This document shows, in pieces, positions 7,241-15,705 of a stretch of 40,716 bases of DNA. The DNA lies in assembly GCA_937925715.1 (NCBI GenBank), contig CALAMG010000010.1, forward strand, positions 1 to 40,716. Reading direction: 5' to 3'. Both the position numbers and the translations under genes were made by a program. Within the stretch, counting starts at the first letter, position 1; the number at the start of each line of letters is the position of its first letter. The notes under the pieces are model-generated. The model had not been told where the DNA came from. It ran no database searches and was given only the letters and a program-made list of their open reading frames with translations. The DNA comes from an uncultured Collinsella sp. GTDB taxonomy: Bacteria > Actinomycetota > Coriobacteriia > Coriobacteriales > Coriobacteriaceae.

Positions 7241-8395
7241 ATGGACGAGATCGTCTGCGCAAACACCGCATTCCGCTACTGGCGCTGCCCACCGCAGGTT
7301 CGCGACCTCTATCCACGCCTGCCCAACTCCGAAGACGGCTGGCGAGCCCTATCCCAAGCCCCTTTCGTAACCGACGTCCTCAAGACGCCAGTCATCACAG
7401 CAGCATCAACAAGAAGCAACCTGCATTCCGATACAAGACGGACCATCCGATGGAACAGCGCCTATACAGAGAAGGTTTCCATCGACACGGGTATGGGCTT
7501 TAGCGTCACAGACCCTCTTAATACGCTATTCACCATGACTCGAAGCGTTTCTTCATGCGACCTGGTTCTGGCTATGTACGAATTTTGCGGATGGTTCTCG
7601 GTTTTTCAACCATCGTCTGCGGTCGACATGGCACTTGAGCAGGTAAAATCAGAAGAAGAGCAGTGCACCACAGAATGTCTGTTTGAACTAGACGAAACGC
7701 AAGACGAGGCCCCATGGAAGCGAGTCTATGCTCGGGCGCACCAGAAGGATAGTGAGAATAATCAAAGTGGGCAGCAGGATAACGGAACCGGAAATAAAGT
7801 TAACGGAAAGGGCACATCGCTCTGGATGAGAAAGCCTCTTATTGAAATAGAAAAACTGCACAGATTTGCATCGAAGGTTAAAGGCGAGATGTGGGGAAAG
7901 CAATTCTACGAAGCCGCACAGCAGGTAATGGGTATTACTGCATCCCCGCTAGAAGTTGCTGGAATCATGTTGCTGAGTCGTCCGAGGCGTGCTGGCGGGG
8001 CGGAGTTTAAAAACATATACGTCAACGACTTAACACCGCTGTCGAATTCAGCTCGGAAAATCGCAGGTCAGAAAGTCTGTTACGGCGATATCGTCATCGT
8101 AAACCCAATAACAATGAAAGCTGTGATTATCGAACTTCAAGGAGAGGTTATCCATGGATCGGGCGCTGTGCTTGACCACGATGCCTCTCGAATGACAGCA
8201 TTGCAAAGCATGGGATACGACGTATTTCTCGTCACTCATGACATGCTCAATGATCACGAACAGCTTGATGCCATCATTCACAGTGTGTGTAAGCGATTGG
8301 AGTTGCGCTACAAGCCAAAAACCGAGGCGATGAAATGTGCTGAAACCAGATTGCGGTGCAACGTTCTGTGCAATTGGCTTGGTATTGGTAAGTAA
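7241..8395 (+). CDS. DUF559-like PD-(D/E)XK nuclease-fold protein
   Basis: 384 aa. The ATG at 7241 has GGGGAGG at ideal spacing; the open frame extends further upstream but without a start signal. The C-terminal ~90 residues follow the DUF559/Vsr-like pattern: GDIVIVNP..., then VIIELQGEVIHG, then HDASRMTALQSMGYDVFLVTHD and a final helix. The Asp and the Glu of the core are present, but the usual third residue is Gln (ELQ), as in some variant nuclease folds. The N-terminal TAFRYWRCPPQVRDLYPRLP recalls the AbiEi-like proteins abundant in Collinsella and Eggerthella. It stands alone in the operon. Catalytic activity is uncertain. Codon use is less GC-biased than in the core genes, suggesting an accessory origin. 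Confidence 0.6.
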   Translation: MDEIVCANTAFRYWRCPPQVRDLYPRLPNSEDGWRALSQAPFVTDVLKTPVITAASTRSNLHSDTRRTIRWNSAYTEKVSIDTGMGFSVTDPLNTLFTMTRSVSSCDLVLAMYEFCGWFSVFQPSSAVDMALEQVKSEEEQCTTECLFELDETQDEAPWKRVYARAHQKDSENNQSGQQDNGTGNKVNGKGTSLWMRKPLIEIEKLHRFASKVKGEMWGKQFYEAAQQVMGITASPLEVAGIMLLSRPRRAGGAEFKNIYVNDLTPLSNSARKIAGQKVCYGDIVIVNPITMKAVIIELQGEVIHGSGAVLDHDASRMTALQSMGYDVFLVTHDMLNDHEQLDAIIHSVCKRLELRYKPKTEAMKCAETRLRCNVLCNWLGIGK

Positions 8396-8463
8396 TAATG
8401 GCCTAGTGAGCATTTTTAGTACTTTATATGCTGCCAGTAATTAAGTGCCATTTTAAAATAATG

Positions 8464-8597
8464 CCGGTTTACTACGTTGGATTGAGGGTGGCTCAACACA
8501 CCGAATTCGCCGCTCGTAAAACCGCAGGTAGATTGCCTGCCTGTTTTGCGAAAGCAGGCGTGAGGTCGGAAATCCGGGAATCGTCGTAGTAAACCGG
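8464..8597. repeat. Inverted-end element, copy 1
   Basis: CCGGTTTACTACG (8464-8476) and CGTAGTAAACCGG (8585-8597) are perfect 13-bp inverted ends. The interior shares AAAACCGCAGGTAGA and a GGCGTG...GGTCG...AA block with copy 2 at 9514-9643. No open frame is shared between copies, so it is a non-coding element: a MITE-like unit or a structured RNA/terminator. Confidence 0.75.
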
Positions 8598-8873
8598 TCC
8601 GTTTATGAAGCGACCAGCTGGCGCGAGCTACGCACGGTTCAGTAAATTGGCCCGAAGACGCGGAGAGGGGCTCAGACGAAACCCTCCCGCGAAAGCACCG
8701 CGGATTGCTTTGTCCTGACCGGCGGCACCTGGGGCGACATGCCGAGCCCCAGGAAGGAGGGCGACGGGCTTGCCGCTGCCCGCGGGGCGCGCCCCGCGGG
8801 CTATTTCGGGCATCGTGTGTCTCTTCGGCCCCGCGCCGTTCCACGCACCGTAAAATCTTTTCCGAAATTGTCC
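8598..8873. other. GC-rich spacer between element and tRNA-Ala promoter
   Basis: About 275 bases, very GC-rich, with short overlapping frames on both strands and no ribosome sites. The corresponding spacer before the second tRNA-Ala is shorter and diverged until about 60 bases before the promoter. No gene supported. Confidence 0.4.
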
Positions 8874-8902
8874 TTGCATCGCCGTCCTAGTTCCCGTATA
8901 GT
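8874..8902 (+). promoter_or_regulatory. tRNA-Ala promoter, copy 1
   Basis: TTGCAT (8874-8879), 17-base spacer, TATAGT (8897-8902); the tRNA begins 13 bases later. Near-identical to the copy at 9855. Confidence 0.85.
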
Positions 8903-8914
8903 ACTTGTTCGCAC

Positions 8915-8987
8915 GGGGGCGTAGCTCAGCTGGGAGAGCGCTTGACTGGCAGTCAAGAGGTCAGGGGTTCGATCCCCCTCGTCTCCA
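8915..8987 (+). tRNA. tRNA-Ala (GGC), copy 1
   Basis: 73 bases, complete cloverleaf: acceptor GGGGGCG/CGTCTCC with two G-U pairs, anticodon loop CTGGCAG (anticodon GGC), T-loop TTCGATC, discriminator A. The CCA is not encoded. Identical to 9896-9968. Confidence 0.95.
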
Positions 8988-9003
8988 CCCGAGCATTGAA
9001 TGA

Positions 9004-9031
9004 GGCTCCAACGCAAGTTGGGGCCTTTTTT
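9004..9031 (+). terminator. tRNA-Ala terminator, copy 1
   Basis: GGCTCCAAC (9004-9012), GCAA loop, GTTGGGGCC (9017-9025), then six T. Identical in copy 2. Confidence 0.9.
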
Positions 9032-9159
9032 CATATCTATCGATTTACGCCATGTGTTGACTGGGCAGCATCTTGGCGACATACCCATTGTTAATTACGA
9101 ATATGAATGTTAATAACTTTACGTTTCTGGATGGCAAACCTAGTCTGCAGCGCCAATAA

Positions 9160-9185
9160 CAAAGAAGCCGGGCGTAATGCCCGGC
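9160..9185 (-). terminator. Terminator of the reverse-strand tRNA
   Basis: GCCGGGC (9167-9173) and GCCCGGC (9179-9185) form a 7-bp stem; read on the reverse strand it is followed by TTCTTTG and lies 12 bases past the tRNA. Confidence 0.7.
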
Positions 9186-9197
9186 CTCGAAATACTC

Positions 9198-9273
9198 TGG
9201 TGGGCCCTCCGGGATTCGAACCCAGAACCCAGGGATTATGAGTCCCCTGCGCTAACCGTTGCGCCAAGAGCCC
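9198..9273 (-). tRNA. tRNA with CAT anticodon (Met or Ile2)
   Basis: 76 bases on the reverse strand: acceptor GGGCTCT/AGGGCCC, D-stem GCGC/GCGC, anticodon loop CTCATAA (anticodon CAT), T-loop TTCGAAT, encoded CCA. It is not an initiator by its acceptor end. CAT may be read as elongator Met, or as Ile2 after lysidine modification by TilS; sequence alone does not decide this for me. Confidence 0.9.
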
Positions 9274-9513
9274 TTATGAACGGTGAATGCAATTCTAGCA
9301 AAGGCAACTCAGGCCTAATTTCTTCGCTTCACGTCGTGAAATACTACCATGCACGAGCAAGTCGCACAACGCAAGATCAAGTTCGATGCTAAGCAACAGC
9401 TAATCTAGGCCCGTCGCAGATAAGAAGTGTTTTATAAAAAGTTAAGGCCTTAAATTCAGGGCTCCAAAACATTTCTGCGTGAATTCAACCTGATGCCATT
9501 TCATAACCATGCT
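9274..9513. other. Intergenic region
   Basis: 240 AT-richer bases holding, presumably, the reverse-strand tRNA promoter. No gene or repeat seen. Confidence 0.35.
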
Positions 9514-9643
9514 GGTTTACTACGACGGATCGGCGACCCCCGAGCACCGCGTGTTCTCCGTTTGCAAAACCGCAGGTAGAAAGCCCGACGGTTACACGAA
9601 AAGGCGTGCGTGGTCGAACATTCCTGATTCATCGTAGTAAACC
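9514..9643. repeat. Inverted-end element, copy 2
   Basis: GGTTTACTACGA (9514-9525) and TCGTAGTAAACC (9632-9643) are perfect 12-bp inverted ends. The interior shares AAAACCGCAGGTAGA with copy 1 at 8464. As with copy 1, the next gene downstream on the forward strand is a tRNA-Ala. Confidence 0.75.
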
Positions 9644-9854
9644 GACATAGTTCTGAGGCGTAGATGAGGGACGGTTCGCAATCGGACCCGATAATGGGAC
9701 TGGCGGCGCATAGGAAATCCGGTTGCGCGGGGAGGGTCGTGTTCCGCGCGCCAAGTCGGCCGGCGTACGGGCCGTGCGGGGGTCAGGCGCCCCCGCGGGC
9801 TGGCCCAGCCCCGTGCCCGTTCCACGTGCCGTAAAATATTTTCTAAAATTGCCC

Positions 9855-9883
9855 TTGCATCGCCGTCCGAGTTCCCGTATAGT
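9855..9883 (+). promoter_or_regulatory. tRNA-Ala promoter, copy 2
   Basis: TTGCAT (9855-9860), 17-base spacer, TATAGT (9878-9883), matching copy 1. Confidence 0.85.
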
Positions 9884-9895
9884 ACTTCTTCGCAC

Positions 9896-9968
9896 GGGGG
9901 CGTAGCTCAGCTGGGAGAGCGCTTGACTGGCAGTCAAGAGGTCAGGGGTTCGATCCCCCTCGTCTCCA
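9896..9968 (+). tRNA. tRNA-Ala (GGC), copy 2
   Basis: Identical over all 73 bases to 8915-8987, with the same flanks. The two copies are 981 bases apart. Confidence 0.95.
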
Positions 9969-9984
9969 CCCGAGCATTGAATGA

Positions 9985-10012
9985 GGCTCCAACGCAAGTT
10001 GGGGCCTTTTTT
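9985..10012 (+). terminator. tRNA-Ala terminator, copy 2
   Basis: Same 9-bp stem, GCAA loop and six-T tail as copy 1; ends 32 bases before the ABC-F gene, which therefore needs its own promoter or read-through. Confidence 0.9.
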
Positions 10013-10043
10013 CATATAGGCACACAAGGTCAAAGGCGGCACC

Positions 10044-12077
10044 ATGATCCTCCTGGTCGACAAGATCGAAAAAAGCTTCGGCGCGCGCGTCCTCTTTAGC
10101 GGCGCGTCCTTCCAGATCAACCCCGGCGAGCGCTTCGCGCTCGTGGGCCCCAACGGCGCCGGCAAAACCACCATGCTCAAAATCATCATGGGCATCGACA
10201 GTCCCGATGCCGGCCAGGTCCAGTACGCCAAGGACTGCCAGGTGGGCTACCTAGAGCAGGAAACCAACCTGGAGCACAAGGACACCACCATCCTTGCCGA
10301 GGTCATGGCCGCTGCCAAGGAAATCCGCCGCATGGGCGAGCGCGCCAACGAGCTGCAGGCCCAGATCACAGAGCTCTCCGAACAGGGGAAGGACGTCGAC
10401 GCACTTCTTAACGAGTACGGCCAGGTCCAGGACCGCTTTGAGCACCTGGGCGGCTACGAGCTCGAGAGCAACGCTCGCAAGATCCTGTCCGGTCTGGGCT
10501 TTAAGGTCGCCGACTTTGAGCGCCCGTGCTCCGAGTTCTCGGGCGGCTGGCAGATGCGCATCGCACTTGCTAAGCTCTTCCTGCGCCACCCCGACCTGCT
10601 GCTTCTAGACGAGCCCACCAACCACCTGGACCTCGAAAGCGTCCAGTGGTTGCGCGGCTTTATTGCCAACTACGACGGCGCCGTCCTCATCGTCAGCCAC
10701 GACCGCGCCTTCATGGACGCCTGCGTCGACCACGTCGCCGCACTCGAAAACCGTCGCGTGACCACCTACACCGGCAACTACAGCAGCTACCTCAAGCAGC
10801 GCGAGGACAACCTGGAGCAGATGCGCGCCAAGCGCGCCGCCCAGGAGCGCGACATCGCCCACATGCAGGTCTTCGTCGACAAGTTCCGCTACAAGCCCAC
10901 CAAGGCCGCCCAGGCGCAGGAGCGCATCCGAAAGATCGAGCAGATCAAAAAGGAGCTCGTCATCCTGCCCGAGGGCCACAAGCACATCGACTTTAAGTTC
11001 CCCGATCCGCCGCGCTCCGGCGACATGGTCGTGGGCCTGGAGGGCGTCTCCAAGTCCTACGGCAAAAAGCACATCTACAGCGACATCGACCTCAAGCTCT
11101 ACCGCGGCGAGCATGTGGCGCTCGTCGGCCCCAACGGCGCCGGCAAGTCTACCCTCATGAAGATCCTCGCCGGTCTGGAGCCGCCAACTACCGGCACGCG
11201 GGATCTGGGCACCAACGTGGGCGTGGCCTACTACGCCCAGCACGCACTCGAGGGCATGACCGAGTCCAATACCGTCCTGCAAGAGATCGACACCGTCACG
11301 CCCAAGTGGACCGTGCCGCAGCAGCGCAGCCTGCTGGGCGCCTTCCTGTTTAGCGACAACGATTCCATCGAGAAGCAGGTTCGCGTCCTCTCCGGTGGCG
11401 AAAAGGCGCGCCTGGCCCTGGCCAAGATGCTCGTGGCCCCCGAGGCGCTCCTGTGCCTGGACGAGCCCACCAACCACCTGGACATCGACTCGGTAGACAT
11501 GCTCGAGAACGCCCTGCAAAACTTCCCCGGCACCATCGTGCTGATCAGCCACGACGAGCACCTGGTACGCGCCGTTGCCAACCGCGTCATAGACATCCGC
11601 GATGGCAAGGTCACGGTCTACGACGGCGACTACGACTACTACCTCTACAAGCGCGAGGACCTCGCAGCCCGCGCCGCCGCCGAGGCGGCAGGGGAGAGTG
11701 CACCGGCCACGGCCAAGTCCACCAAAGCCTGCGCCGCCCAGGCCGACACCCCCGCAGCTGCCCCCAAGCCTGCCGAGGGCAAAAAGACCAAGGAGCAAAA
11801 GCGCGCTGAGGCCCAAGCCCGCGCAGCGCTCAATAAAAAGCTCAAAGGCGTGCGCAACCAGCTTAAGAAGATCGAGACGGAGCTCGACAAAAAGCGTGCC
11901 CGCTATGACGAGCTTATGGAATTGATGGCAAGCGAAGAGCTTTATGCCGATCAGGATAAGTTCAACGCCGCGCTGGGGGAATATAACGGCCTTAAGCAAG
12001 AGCTACCCAAGCTCGAGGATGAATGGCTGGAGCTTTCCACCCAGATCGAAGAGGAGACCGCGCGTGAACTCTCGTAA
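10044..12077 (+). CDS. ABC-F family ATPase (Uup/YdiF-like)
   Basis: 677 aa, two fused ABC ATPase domains without membrane helices. Domain 1: Walker A GPNGAGKTT (residues 35-43), signature FSGGWQMR, Walker B LLLLDEPTNHLD. Domain 2: GPNGAGKST, LSGGEKARLAL and LCLDEPTNHLD. Between them lies the charged linker rich in Arg/Lys that contacts tRNA in ABC-F proteins. After domain 2 comes an Ala/Lys-rich spacer and a coiled coil (about 595-670) like that of Uup-type members. ABC-F proteins bind the ribosomal E site and relieve stalled translation; antibiotic-protection subtypes exist but nothing marks this one as such. A Shine-Dalgarno-like AAAGGCGG precedes the ATG. It heads the 18-gene block. Confidence 0.9.
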   Translation: MILLVDKIEKSFGARVLFSGASFQINPGERFALVGPNGAGKTTMLKIIMGIDSPDAGQVQYAKDCQVGYLEQETNLEHKDTTILAEVMAAAKEIRRMGERANELQAQITELSEQGKDVDALLNEYGQVQDRFEHLGGYELESNARKILSGLGFKVADFERPCSEFSGGWQMRIALAKLFLRHPDLLLLDEPTNHLDLESVQWLRGFIANYDGAVLIVSHDRAFMDACVDHVAALENRRVTTYTGNYSSYLKQREDNLEQMRAKRAAQERDIAHMQVFVDKFRYKPTKAAQAQERIRKIEQIKKELVILPEGHKHIDFKFPDPPRSGDMVVGLEGVSKSYGKKHIYSDIDLKLYRGEHVALVGPNGAGKSTLMKILAGLEPPTTGTRDLGTNVGVAYYAQHALEGMTESNTVLQEIDTVTPKWTVPQQRSLLGAFLFSDNDSIEKQVRVLSGGEKARLALAKMLVAPEALLCLDEPTNHLDIDSVDMLENALQNFPGTIVLISHDEHLVRAVANRVIDIRDGKVTVYDGDYDYYLYKREDLAARAAAEAAGESAPATAKSTKACAAQADTPAAAPKPAEGKKTKEQKRAEAQARAALNKKLKGVRNQLKKIETELDKKRARYDELMELMASEELYADQDKFNAALGEYNGLKQELPKLEDEWLELSTQIEEETARELS

Positions 12078-12360
12078 GGCCGCTGCCGTGGCGATGAGCA
12101 TCATCGCCATTGCCTGTCGCATCTGCGGCATCTTTATGAGCGCGATGACCGTGCTGCTGTGCTTTAGCGGCCTCACCGCCAAGTTGCAGATTGTGGGCTT
12201 TGTCGTCGAGCTTTCGCGCGCACTGCCGAGCGCCATCGCCGGCTACGGCGTCATCACTTCTCCCTTTGGCGGCGTGTTCCGCCTGGATTACGCCATCGTG
12301 GCCGTGATTCTATTTGTGGCCGATTACCTGCTCACGCGCGCCTCGCGCCGCGTCCGCTAG
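12064..12360 (+). CDS. Small membrane protein, 98 aa
   Basis: It starts at a GTG overlapping the end of the ABC-F gene by 14 bases, with GAGGAG eight bases upstream; an internal ATG at 12094 is a less likely start. There are two or three hydrophobic helices (about residues 8-32, 40-55 and 73-90) and a basic tail RASRRVR, which should face the cytoplasm. I do not recognise the family. It is co-transcribed with the site-2 protease that follows nine bases later, so it might act with that membrane protease, but this is only positional inference. Confidence 0.7.
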   Translation: MNSRKAAAVAMSIIAIACRICGIFMSAMTVLLCFSGLTAKLQIVGFVVELSRALPSAIAGYGVITSPFGGVFRLDYAIVAVILFVADYLLTRASRRVR

Positions 12361-12369
12361 GGGATCGTT

Positions 12370-13053
12370 ATGTCCAGCAGCTACTTCATGAACCTGCTCG
12401 CCAGCGCGGTCGCCGTCATCTTGGGCATCGTGATCCACGAGAGCGCGCACGCCGCCGCGGCCTGGGCACTCGGCGATATGACGGCCCGTTCGCGCGGACG
12501 CGTCTCGCTCAACCCGCTCAACCATGTCGACCCGTTTGGCACCATCCTCCTGCCGCTGCTGATGCTCGCCGCCGGAGGCCCGGTGTTCGCCTTCGCCAAG
12601 CCCGTTCCCGTCTACCTCAACAACCTCAAGCACCCCAAGCGCGACGAGGTCCTGGTGAGCGTGGCCGGCCCCGCGTCGAACATCGCACTCGCATGCCTCG
12701 CGGCCGCCCTCATGCACGCAACGTACGGCAATCTCTACGCCAGCATGTCCTTTGCCGTGGCGTCGCAGATCATGAACTTCGGCGCCACGTTTATCGTGGT
12801 CAACCTGTCGCTCGCGTTCTTTAACCTCATTCCGATTCCGCCGCTTGATGGCTCGTCGATCATCGTGCCCTTCCTCAAGGGCACGGCGCTCAACAACTAT
12901 TACCGTCTGCAGCAATACGCTATGCCCATACTCATCCTGGTTCTATACCTGCTGCCCATGTGGACCGGCATCGATGTGATCGGCCGCTATTTCGACGTTA
13001 CCGTGTATCCGCTCGCTGAGCAGATGCTCAACTTCGCAATCGCCGGCATCTAA
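12370..13053 (+). CDS. Site-2 protease family (M50) membrane metalloprotease
   Basis: 227 aa, a polytopic membrane protein. The zinc motif HESAH (His23, Glu24, His27) lies in the first helix, followed by NPLNHVDPFGT and, later, the third-ligand segment NLIPIPPLDG. This is the short M50B form without a PDZ domain, common in Gram-positive bacteria. Such enzymes cut substrates within the membrane, for example anti-sigma factors; the substrate here is not known. All catalytic residues are present. It is followed by 84 bases holding a short CGACCGT/ACGGTCG hairpin (13069-13087) ahead of scpA. Confidence 0.85.
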   Translation: MSSSYFMNLLASAVAVILGIVIHESAHAAAAWALGDMTARSRGRVSLNPLNHVDPFGTILLPLLMLAAGGPVFAFAKPVPVYLNNLKHPKRDEVLVSVAGPASNIALACLAAALMHATYGNLYASMSFAVASQIMNFGATFIVVNLSLAFFNLIPIPPLDGSSIIVPFLKGTALNNYYRLQQYAMPILILVLYLLPMWTGIDVIGRYFDVTVYPLAEQMLNFAIAGI

Positions 13054-13137
13054 GGTAAACTTACAGGTCGACCGTGCAAAACGGTCGCAACATGCACCCA
13101 AACCGCGCCGCGAAGGCGCCGTCAAAGGAGGTCGAAG

Positions 13138-13950
13138 ATGTCGTATCGCGTGTCGACGCAGGTCTACAGCGGACCGTTCGACCTGCTGCTGCAGCTGGTA
13201 ACCCGCCAAAAAGTAGATATCGGCGCCATCTCCATCAGCGAGGTGGCCGAGCAATACCTTGCCGAGGCCGAGCGCATCGAGGCGCTGGACCTGGACGTGG
13301 CGAGCGACTTTTTGCTGGTTGCAGCAACCCTTTTGGACATCAAGGCCGCCTCTCTGGTGCCGCAGGAGGCCCCGCGCAAAGTCGATGACGACGATGACGA
13401 GTTCGACGAAGACCTCGAAGAACTCAGTGCGCTCGACGGCGACGCCTTGCGCGAGGTCCTGATCCAGCGCCTGATTGCCTACAAGCAGTTTAAAGGCGCG
13501 GCGGCAGCCCTCGGTGCCCGCATGCAGGCCGAAAGTCGCATGCACCCGCGTGTGGCCGGCCCCGACCCCGAGTTCTTGGGCCTAATGCCCGACTATCTGG
13601 CCGGCATTACCCTGCGCGGCCTGGCCGTCATCTGCGCCGACCTGGACGGCAAGCGCCAGACCTTCCTGCTGGAGGCCGAGCATGTGGCGCCGCATCGCGT
13701 GCCGCTCGACCTGACCGTGGCCTCAGTCGACCGCTTTACCATGGCGCACCAAACCTGCACCTTCCGCGAGCTACTGGACGGCGATGCCACCACCGAGCAG
13801 CTCGTCGTCACCTTCCTAGCTATGCTTGAGCTCGCCAAGCGCGGCTCGCTCACGCTGAGCCAGGACGAGATCTTTGGAACCATCCGCATCAACCGCGTCG
13901 AGGGCGCCGAGGCCTATGTGCCCGGCGAGGGCCCCGAGCTCACCGAATAG
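13138..13950 (+). CDS. scpA: Segregation and condensation protein A
   Basis: 270 aa with AAAGGAGG six bases before the ATG. The N-terminus YSGPFDLLLQLVTRQKVDI is the ScpA kleisin signature that binds the SMC neck. An acidic linker (about residues 83-105) and a C-terminal winged helix (SRGSLTLSQDEIFG-like: KRGSLTLSQDEIF) for the SMC head are present. ScpA bridges the two SMC heads and recruits ScpB, forming the condensin that organises and separates the chromosome. Length and domains are normal. scpB follows after 11 bases, so the complex subunits are made together. The smc gene itself is outside the window. Confidence 0.95.
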   Translation: MSYRVSTQVYSGPFDLLLQLVTRQKVDIGAISISEVAEQYLAEAERIEALDLDVASDFLLVAATLLDIKAASLVPQEAPRKVDDDDDEFDEDLEELSALDGDALREVLIQRLIAYKQFKGAAAALGARMQAESRMHPRVAGPDPEFLGLMPDYLAGITLRGLAVICADLDGKRQTFLLEAEHVAPHRVPLDLTVASVDRFTMAHQTCTFRELLDGDATTEQLVVTFLAMLELAKRGSLTLSQDEIFGTIRINRVEGAEAYVPGEGPELTE

Positions 13951-13961
13951 GAGCCGCAACC

Positions 13962-14690
13962 ATGTCAACCCTTTCCACGCTGGAGGCAAACAGCCTCAAA
14001 GGCGCCCTCGAGGCGCTGCTGCTGGTGTCAAGCGACCCAGTGAGCGCGCCCGCGCTGGCCGGCGCACTGGATATCGCCCCCGGCGAGTGCGCGTCGCTGC
14101 TCGCCGAGCTCAAGGTTGAGTACGAGGAGGCCAACCGCGGCTTTCAGCTGCGCGAGGTCGCCGGCGGCTGGCGCTTGTTTACGCACCCAGCCTACCACGA
14201 TGTGGTCGAGGCCTATGTGTTGAGCTGGGATACGCAAAAGCTGTCGCAGGCGGCGCTCGAAACCTTGGCCGTCATCGCATACCACCAACCCGTGACGCGC
14301 GAGGTAGTCAAGGGCATCCGTGGCGTCAATTCTGACGGCGTCATCGCGTCGCTCGTCGACAAGGGCCTGGTGCGCGAGCTCGGCCGCGACCCCCAGCGCG
14401 GTCAGGCCATCATCTACGGCACGACCAACGCCTTCTTGGAAAAGTTCGGCCTGCGCTCCACCCGCGACCTGCCCGATCTGGAGCAGTTTGCCCCCGACGA
14501 ACAGTCGCGCCAGTTTATCCGCGAGCGTCTAAGCGGCCGCAGCATTCAGTCCACGCTCGAGGAACATGCCGAAGATCTGGACGAAGAGCGCGAACTGCTC
14601 GATACCGATGTTGAAGATGTTGAGGCAGTCGAGGACTTGGAAACCCTGGTCGTCGACGAGACCTCGGAGGATTTGCATGACGAGGACTAA
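13962..14690 (+). CDS. scpB: Segregation and condensation protein B
   Basis: 242 aa. Two winged-helix domains are recognisable, including the conserved KLSQAALETLAVIAYHQPVTREVVKGIRG region (about residues 92-120) and GTTNAFLEKFGL near 150. The C-terminal ~50 residues are an acidic, probably disordered tail (repeated Asp/Glu with Val), longer than in Bacillus ScpB. ScpB dimers bind the ScpA linker and regulate the SMC ATPase. It starts at ATG 13962 preceded by GGAG, 11 bases after scpA. Confidence 0.95.
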   Translation: MSTLSTLEANSLKGALEALLLVSSDPVSAPALAGALDIAPGECASLLAELKVEYEEANRGFQLREVAGGWRLFTHPAYHDVVEAYVLSWDTQKLSQAALETLAVIAYHQPVTREVVKGIRGVNSDGVIASLVDKGLVRELGRDPQRGQAIIYGTTNAFLEKFGLRSTRDLPDLEQFAPDEQSRQFIRERLSGRSIQSTLEEHAEDLDEERELLDTDVEDVEAVEDLETLVVDETSEDLHDED

Positions 14691-14712
14691 CGAAGTAGGG
14701 GAGACGCGCGCC

Positions 14713-15639
14713 ATGGGCAACGCAGTACCCGCAACCGACGCCCAGCCCGTCTATCCGCACACCATGCGCCTGCAGCGCTTTTTGGCGCGTGCGGGCGTGG
14801 CGAGCCGCCGCGGCTCGGAGGACCTGATGACCGCCGGCCGCGTGACCGTCAACGGCCAGGTCGCGACCGAGCTGGGCACCAAGGTCGACGTCGACCACGA
14901 TCACATCGAGGTCGACGGCATGCCCGTCAAGCTCAACCAGGGCGCCGTGTACTTGATGCTCTACAAGCCGACCGGCTACCTCACCACCATGAGCGATCCG
15001 CAGGAGCGCCCTTGCGTGGCCGACCTGGTCCCCCGCGACCGCTTTCCGGGGCTCTTCCCGGTGGGACGCCTGGACCGCGACACCACGGGCCTTTTGCTCT
15101 TTACCACCGACGGCGACCTGTCGCAGGATCTGCTGCACCCCAGCAAGCATGTCTACAAGACCTACCAGGCACTCGTGGACGGGCAGCTAACCGACCGCGA
15201 TCTTGAGCCGCTGCGTCGCGGCATAGAGCTCGACGACGGCCTATGCCAGCCGGCGATCTGCCGCGTCATTAACGCGCGCGAGGCAGAGGCTGTGGCTCCG
15301 CAAGGCGTCAAGCCCGGCACCACCGCCGTGGAGGTCATCATCCGCGAGGGTCGCAAGAATCAAGTTAAGCGCATGTTGAGCAAGATTCACCATCCGGTAA
15401 TCCGTCTACATCGCTGCAACTTTGCCGGCCTGGAGCTCGAGGGTGTGGCCAAGGGATCGTGGCGCGAGCTCACCGACCGCGAGGTGCAGATCCTCAAAAG
15501 CGGTGGTATCCCGCCCAAGCAGGCCAGCTCCAAGCGCGTCGCCGCGCCGGCGACCAACACCGCCAGCCGCACGCGTCACCACGGCAGCCACGGCTCCGCA
15601 CCCAAGCGCAACACCTACCGCGAGCGATACACGGGCTAG
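14713..15639 (+). CDS. rluB: Ribosomal pseudouridine synthase, RsuA/RluB family
   Basis: About 308 aa from ATG 14713, chosen because AGGGGAG lies nine bases upstream. An S4 RNA-binding domain (MRLQRFLARAGVASRRGSED onward) is followed by the catalytic domain with GRLDRDTTGLLL, whose second Asp is the nucleophile, then KTYQALV and GRKNQVKRMLS. Such enzymes convert a specific rRNA uridine to pseudouridine; RluB acts on 23S helix 89 in E. coli. The exact target here is not provable from sequence. A basic Ser/Thr/Arg-rich tail (about residues 265-308) may add RNA contacts. It follows scpB by 22 bases, the order seen in many Gram-positive genomes. Confidence 0.9.
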   Translation: MGNAVPATDAQPVYPHTMRLQRFLARAGVASRRGSEDLMTAGRVTVNGQVATELGTKVDVDHDHIEVDGMPVKLNQGAVYLMLYKPTGYLTTMSDPQERPCVADLVPRDRFPGLFPVGRLDRDTTGLLLFTTDGDLSQDLLHPSKHVYKTYQALVDGQLTDRDLEPLRRGIELDDGLCQPAICRVINAREAEAVAPQGVKPGTTAVEVIIREGRKNQVKRMLSKIHHPVIRLHRCNFAGLELEGVAKGSWRELTDREVQILKSGGIPPKQASSKRVAAPATNTASRTRHHGSHGSAPKRNTYRERYTG

Positions 15640-15705
15640 GCAACCCGCCGCGCCCCAACGCCCGCGAACCATACCAGCACGTCAATCATCGAAAGGAAGC
15701 ATTGC

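Noticed and set aside
8464..10012. tRNA-Ala genes as phage or island attachment sites
   Set aside because: The repeats are whole tRNA units with promoters and terminators; no integrase or island lies between them.
13069..13087. Riboswitch before scpA
   Set aside because: Only one short hairpin and no known aptamer motif; the 84-base gap is too short.
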